A stretch of 10,045 nt of DNA from an uncultured Pseudomonas sp. (GTDB lineage Bacteria > Pseudomonadota > Gammaproteobacteria > Pseudomonadales > Pseudomonadaceae). The DNA lies in NCBI GenBank assembly GCA_946886875.1, contig CAMPJN010000118.1:1-10045 (forward strand), given 5' to 3'. The notes beneath the pieces were generated by a model. That model saw nothing but the letters and a program-made list of their open reading frames with translations. It ran no database searches and was not told the origin of the DNA. The position numbers and the translations under genes were made by a program. This document shows, in pieces, positions 7,195-10,045 of this stretch. How positions within the stretch are numbered: the stretch's first letter is position 1; every line of letters starts with the position of its first letter.

Positions 7195-7212
7195 GTCGCA
7201 TAGTAATGCAAC
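7195..7212. promoter_or_regulatory. Imperfect inverted repeat upstream of the GTPase gene
   Basis: GTCGCAT and ATGCAAC, with AGTA between them, pair at six of seven positions. The site is 45-62 bases upstream of the preferred GTPase start, where an operator would sit. It lacks the TGTTATAACA core of the Zur-like site at the window's right end, so it is not a clear Zur box. It may be coincidental. Confidence 0.25.
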
Positions 7213-7218
7213 CGGTTT

Positions 7219-7271
7219 CCGTAGGAGCGGCCTTGGCCGTGATCGCTTCGCGGCCAAGGCCGCTCCTACGG
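7219..7271. repeat. REP-type palindrome
   Basis: A perfect 21-bp stem runs from CCGTAGGAGCGGCCTTGGCC at 7219 to its complement ending at 7271, with an 11-base centre that itself pairs partly (GA/TC). The GTAGGAGCGGCCTTGGCCG core is the style of repeated extragenic palindromes scattered in Pseudomonas genomes. It lies between the divergent GTPase gene and the small exported-protein gene, close to both promoters. No REP-associated transposase is in the window. Confidence 0.85.
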
Positions 7272-7273
7272 GG

Positions 7274-7301
7274 TTGAACGCTGCAGGCGGCGTGTTAGAG
7301 T
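7274..7301 (+). promoter_or_regulatory. Candidate extended -10 promoter of the six-cysteine protein gene
   Basis: TTGAAC (7274-7279) and TAGAGT (7296-7301) are 16 bases apart, and TGT directly before the -10 gives an extended -10. TAGAGT is a common Pseudomonas housekeeping -10 form. It starts three bases after the REP stem and leaves a leader of about 20-25 bases before the ATG at 7330. Confidence 0.5.
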
Positions 7302-7329
7302 CGCCGGCATATTGTTTAGGGGAAATTCG

Positions 7330-7683
7330 ATGCGCGTTTTTCTGCTGCTGGGCCTGTGCGTTGCCTCCGGTCTGGCCTGGGGCGAAGCCTGTGTGGTGCG
7401 TAGCCAGGCCGAGCGCCTGGACGTCAAAGTCTGCCAGCAAAACCGCAGCATTCCGCCGAACCTGTTTCGCAGCGGCTTCTGCCAGCCGCAGTTGAAAGGG
7501 CAGAAAGTCGCGGTGGAGTTCGTCGAACAATGCCCGGTCGGCGATTTCGGCGTCTGCCGTAACGCCACTGTGATGGGCACGCCCTACAAGCAGGACGTGC
7601 ACTATTACGGCGTGGCCACCGATGCCGCTTATCTCAAGCCCTTCTGCGAGCAGCAGAGCAAAGGGGTATGGATGGCGCGTTAA
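7330..7683 (+). CDS. Small exported six-cysteine protein, function unknown
   Basis: A 117-residue protein that I do not recognise as a characterised family. The signal peptide is MRVFLLLGLCVASGLAWGEA, with cleavage near residues 18-20, so it is periplasmic or secreted. The mature chain of about 97 residues has six cysteines (21, 35, 51, 68, 76, 106), an even number suggesting three disulfides, and aromatic-rich segments such as HYYGVATDAAYLKPFC. The start is ATG at 7330 behind AGGGGA (7318-7323); an in-frame TTG at 7312 would put residues before the signal peptide and is rejected. It lies inside the zinc-starvation locus but on the opposite strand, converging on the DUF1826 gene (27 bases between stops), and has its own housekeeping-type promoter. 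I recall an uncharacterised small protein (PA5533) at the like position in P. aeruginosa. A periplasmic role linked to zinc is possible only by context. Confidence 0.82.
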   Translation: MRVFLLLGLCVASGLAWGEACVVRSQAERLDVKVCQQNRSIPPNLFRSGFCQPQLKGQKVAVEFVEQCPVGDFGVCRNATVMGTPYKQDVHYYGVATDAAYLKPFCEQQSKGVWMAR

Positions 7684-7710
7684 GCGCCAGTCCCAGGCCA
7701 CTACCCGGCG

Positions 7711-8354
7711 TCAGGCCAGCCAATCCAGCGTCAGTAACAACCGCCGCTCACCTTCCGGCGGCTGCGGTGAGCGGTGGATCAATCCACCCCCTTCATTACC
7801 CACCCACTTCTCGCCTTTGGCCAGCAGCACATCACCAGCCGCGGCACGTTCGATCAGCGTTTCATCCTGCGGCTCTGCGGCCGGGTCACCGAGACGGCGG
7901 CGGGCCATCACCCCTTCGCCCAACCATTGGCTACCGACCCCGGCATAGCTGGTGATCAGCCGCAGCGGCACATGATCGACATGAAAACGCGGGCACATCG
8001 CTTTGTCCAAAGCACGCAGGCGCAGGCCGATACGCCGGGCATCGACCAGGCAGGCAAAGGCGTCGACCAGCCAGCCGACATCGGCGACGAAGGCTGCGTG
8101 GCCGGGCAGATCGCGGTAATGGCCGAGCAGCTCGCCGAGTTCGGGCTCGGCATCGGCGCCTGGCAACTCCAGGGTCAGGGTTTGTGCCAGAGGTTGTTCC
8201 ATCGCCAATAGCAGCGTGGCGAAGTCGGCGATCTGCGCCGGCAACTGGCGTTGCCAGAGCGCCAGGTTGACGTGGTCCTGGAGCACTTCGCAGAACACAT
8301 CCACGCGCTCGCTGGCCACCTGGATTAGCGGTTGCCTCAGCACGGGCGCGAGCA

Positions 8355-8355
<1 letters not shown>
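7711..8355 (-). CDS. DUF1826 protein, 2-oxoglutarate/Fe(II) oxygenase-like
   Basis: A 214-residue cytoplasmic protein, third gene of the dksA2-zigA operon. DUF1826 members typically sit beside zigA in Pseudomonas and carry the CPRFHVDHVPLR segment seen at 121-132. The C-terminal half reads like a double-stranded beta-helix oxygenase: H125-V-D127 as the first two metal ligands, then AAAGDVLLAKGE (171-182) like the GD-hydrophobic strand before the distal ligand, then H194 in GLIHRSP, and R204/R205 ten or eleven residues later in ERRLLLTLDW, as in the R-x-S/T-type strand that holds 2-oxoglutarate. The first ~110 residues are mainly helical. The start overlaps the zigA stop as TGATG, and GAGGAGGAGG inside the end of zigA gives a strong ribosome site, so translation is coupled. 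Family membership is confident; the oxygenase activity is my inference from motif order and is untested here. Confidence 0.85.
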
Positions 8356-9563
<1,208 letters not shown>

Positions 9564-9577
9564 GGTTTCAGGCTCCA

Positions 9578-10003
9578 TCAGTGTTCGGCGTGACGCAGGT
9601 GTTTTTCCCGCTGCTCTTGTCGTTCTTTGGCTTCGATGCACAGGCTGGCGGTGGGCCGCAGCAGCAGGCGCTTGAGGCCGATCGGCTCACCGGTTTCCCG
9701 GCACCAGCCATATTCGCCGCGGGCCAGGCGGTCGAGGGCTTCGTCGATCTTGTCGAGCAGCTTCTTTTCCCGCTCCAGCAGGCGCAGTTGCCACTGCCGT
9801 TGTTCTTCGGCGCTGCCGATATCGGCGGGGTCGCTGCTGGTCTCGCGTTCGCGCAGGACGGCGAACTCCTCGGCGATGCGCAGCTGCAGCTCGTGGCGCT
9901 CGCGTAACAACAGCCCGCGGAAGAAGGCTTGCTGAGCGTCGTTCATATAAGCGTCGTCCGGCTGCGCAAGCAGTTCGGCGTCGGTAAGCATGGGCAGGGT
10001 CAT
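9578..10003 (-). CDS. dksA2: Zinc-independent DksA paralogue DksA2
   Basis: RNA-polymerase secondary-channel factor that works with ppGpp in the stringent response and substitutes for zinc-containing DksA during zinc starvation. The 141-residue product has an N-terminal helix, a long coiled coil (about 22-95) and a globular end. The classical four-cysteine zinc finger is replaced by C101-R-E-T104, 17 residues, C122-I-E-A125, the CxxT/CxxA pattern that marks DksA2. The coiled-coil tip reads DPADIG (58-63), keeping the two aspartates needed for function in E. coli DksA (D71, D74) but with glycine at the A76 position. The start is ATG at 10001-10003 with a weak ribosome site; an ATG four codons later (9989-9991) is possible. 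It is the first gene of the dksA2-zigA-DUF1826 operon, 30 bases downstream of a Zur-like palindrome. Confidence 0.94.
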   Translation of the reverse strand: MTLPMLTDAELLAQPDDAYMNDAQQAFFRGLLLRERHELQLRIAEEFAVLRERETSSDPADIGSAEEQRQWQLRLLEREKKLLDKIDEALDRLARGEYGWCRETGEPIGLKRLLLRPTASLCIEAKERQEQREKHLRHAEH

Positions 10004-10030
10004 GGTTCGAATTCGCTGGCGTGACGTTTC

Positions 10031-10045
10031 AATTGTTATAACATA
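10031..10045. promoter_or_regulatory. Zur-box-like palindrome, cut by the window end
   Basis: TGTTATAACA (10034-10043) is a perfect 10-bp palindrome, and on the minus strand the longer match TATGTTATAACA agrees with the published proteobacterial Zur consensus forms built on ATGTTATA/TATAACAT. On that strand it contains TATAAC, a good -10 element, about 30 bases before dksA2, so zinc-loaded Zur would cover the promoter. The -35 element and any outer half-site lie beyond the window. Confidence 0.65.

Noticed and set aside
7151..7201. Earlier ATG for the second GTPase, adding 17 residues
   Set aside because: The extra residues are Arg/Pro-rich with no ribosome site, and the family starts right before the P-loop strand. 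The region also overlaps the inverted repeat at 7195-7212.
9564..9641. Long N-terminal extension of zigA
   Set aside because: It would lie inside dksA2 and precede the conserved first strand of the GTPase; only the 9578 ATG remains a fair alternative.

Overview
The window looks like a chromosomal segment of a Pseudomonas species. The signs are GC-rich, tightly packed genes, a GTAGGAGCGGCC-type REP palindrome, Pseudomonas-style -10 elements such as TAGAGT, and gene content that matches known Pseudomonas neighbourhoods. No mobile element, tRNA, rRNA or CRISPR array is visible.

Left part (1-4815): the 3' end of a TetR-family regulator converges, with a 4-base overlap, on a two-gene minus-strand operon. 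That operon encodes a DUF1302 outer-membrane barrel-like protein followed by a DUF1329 periplasmic protein. Divergent from it, across a 270-bp AT-rich control region, is a secreted medium-chain-length polyhydroxyalkanoate (mcl-PHA) depolymerase. The control region holds a perfect 14-bp inverted repeat on the DUF1302 promoter, and a close copy of its repeated half-site lies in the candidate depolymerase promoter. My reading is a co-controlled locus for attacking an external polyester or lipid and taking up the hydrophobic products. This is inference.

Middle (4816-6163): a strong hairpin, then an unrecognised all-helical exported protein that appears to be two tandem copies of a PilJ-like helical unit. 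It is followed by a small DUF2007-like protein with a C-terminal membrane helix.

Right part (6188-10045): a zinc-starvation locus of the type known in Pseudomonas. Reading leftward from the window end are a Zur-box-like palindrome, dksA2 (zinc-independent DksA paralogue), zigA (COG0523 GTPase) and a DUF1826 gene. These three genes are joined by TGATG stop/start overlaps. A divergent small six-cysteine exported protein and a REP palindrome separate them from a second COG0523 GTPase. The DUF1826 protein carries what looks like a complete 2-oxoglutarate/Fe(II) oxygenase metal and co-substrate motif set, the most interesting single-protein reading here.
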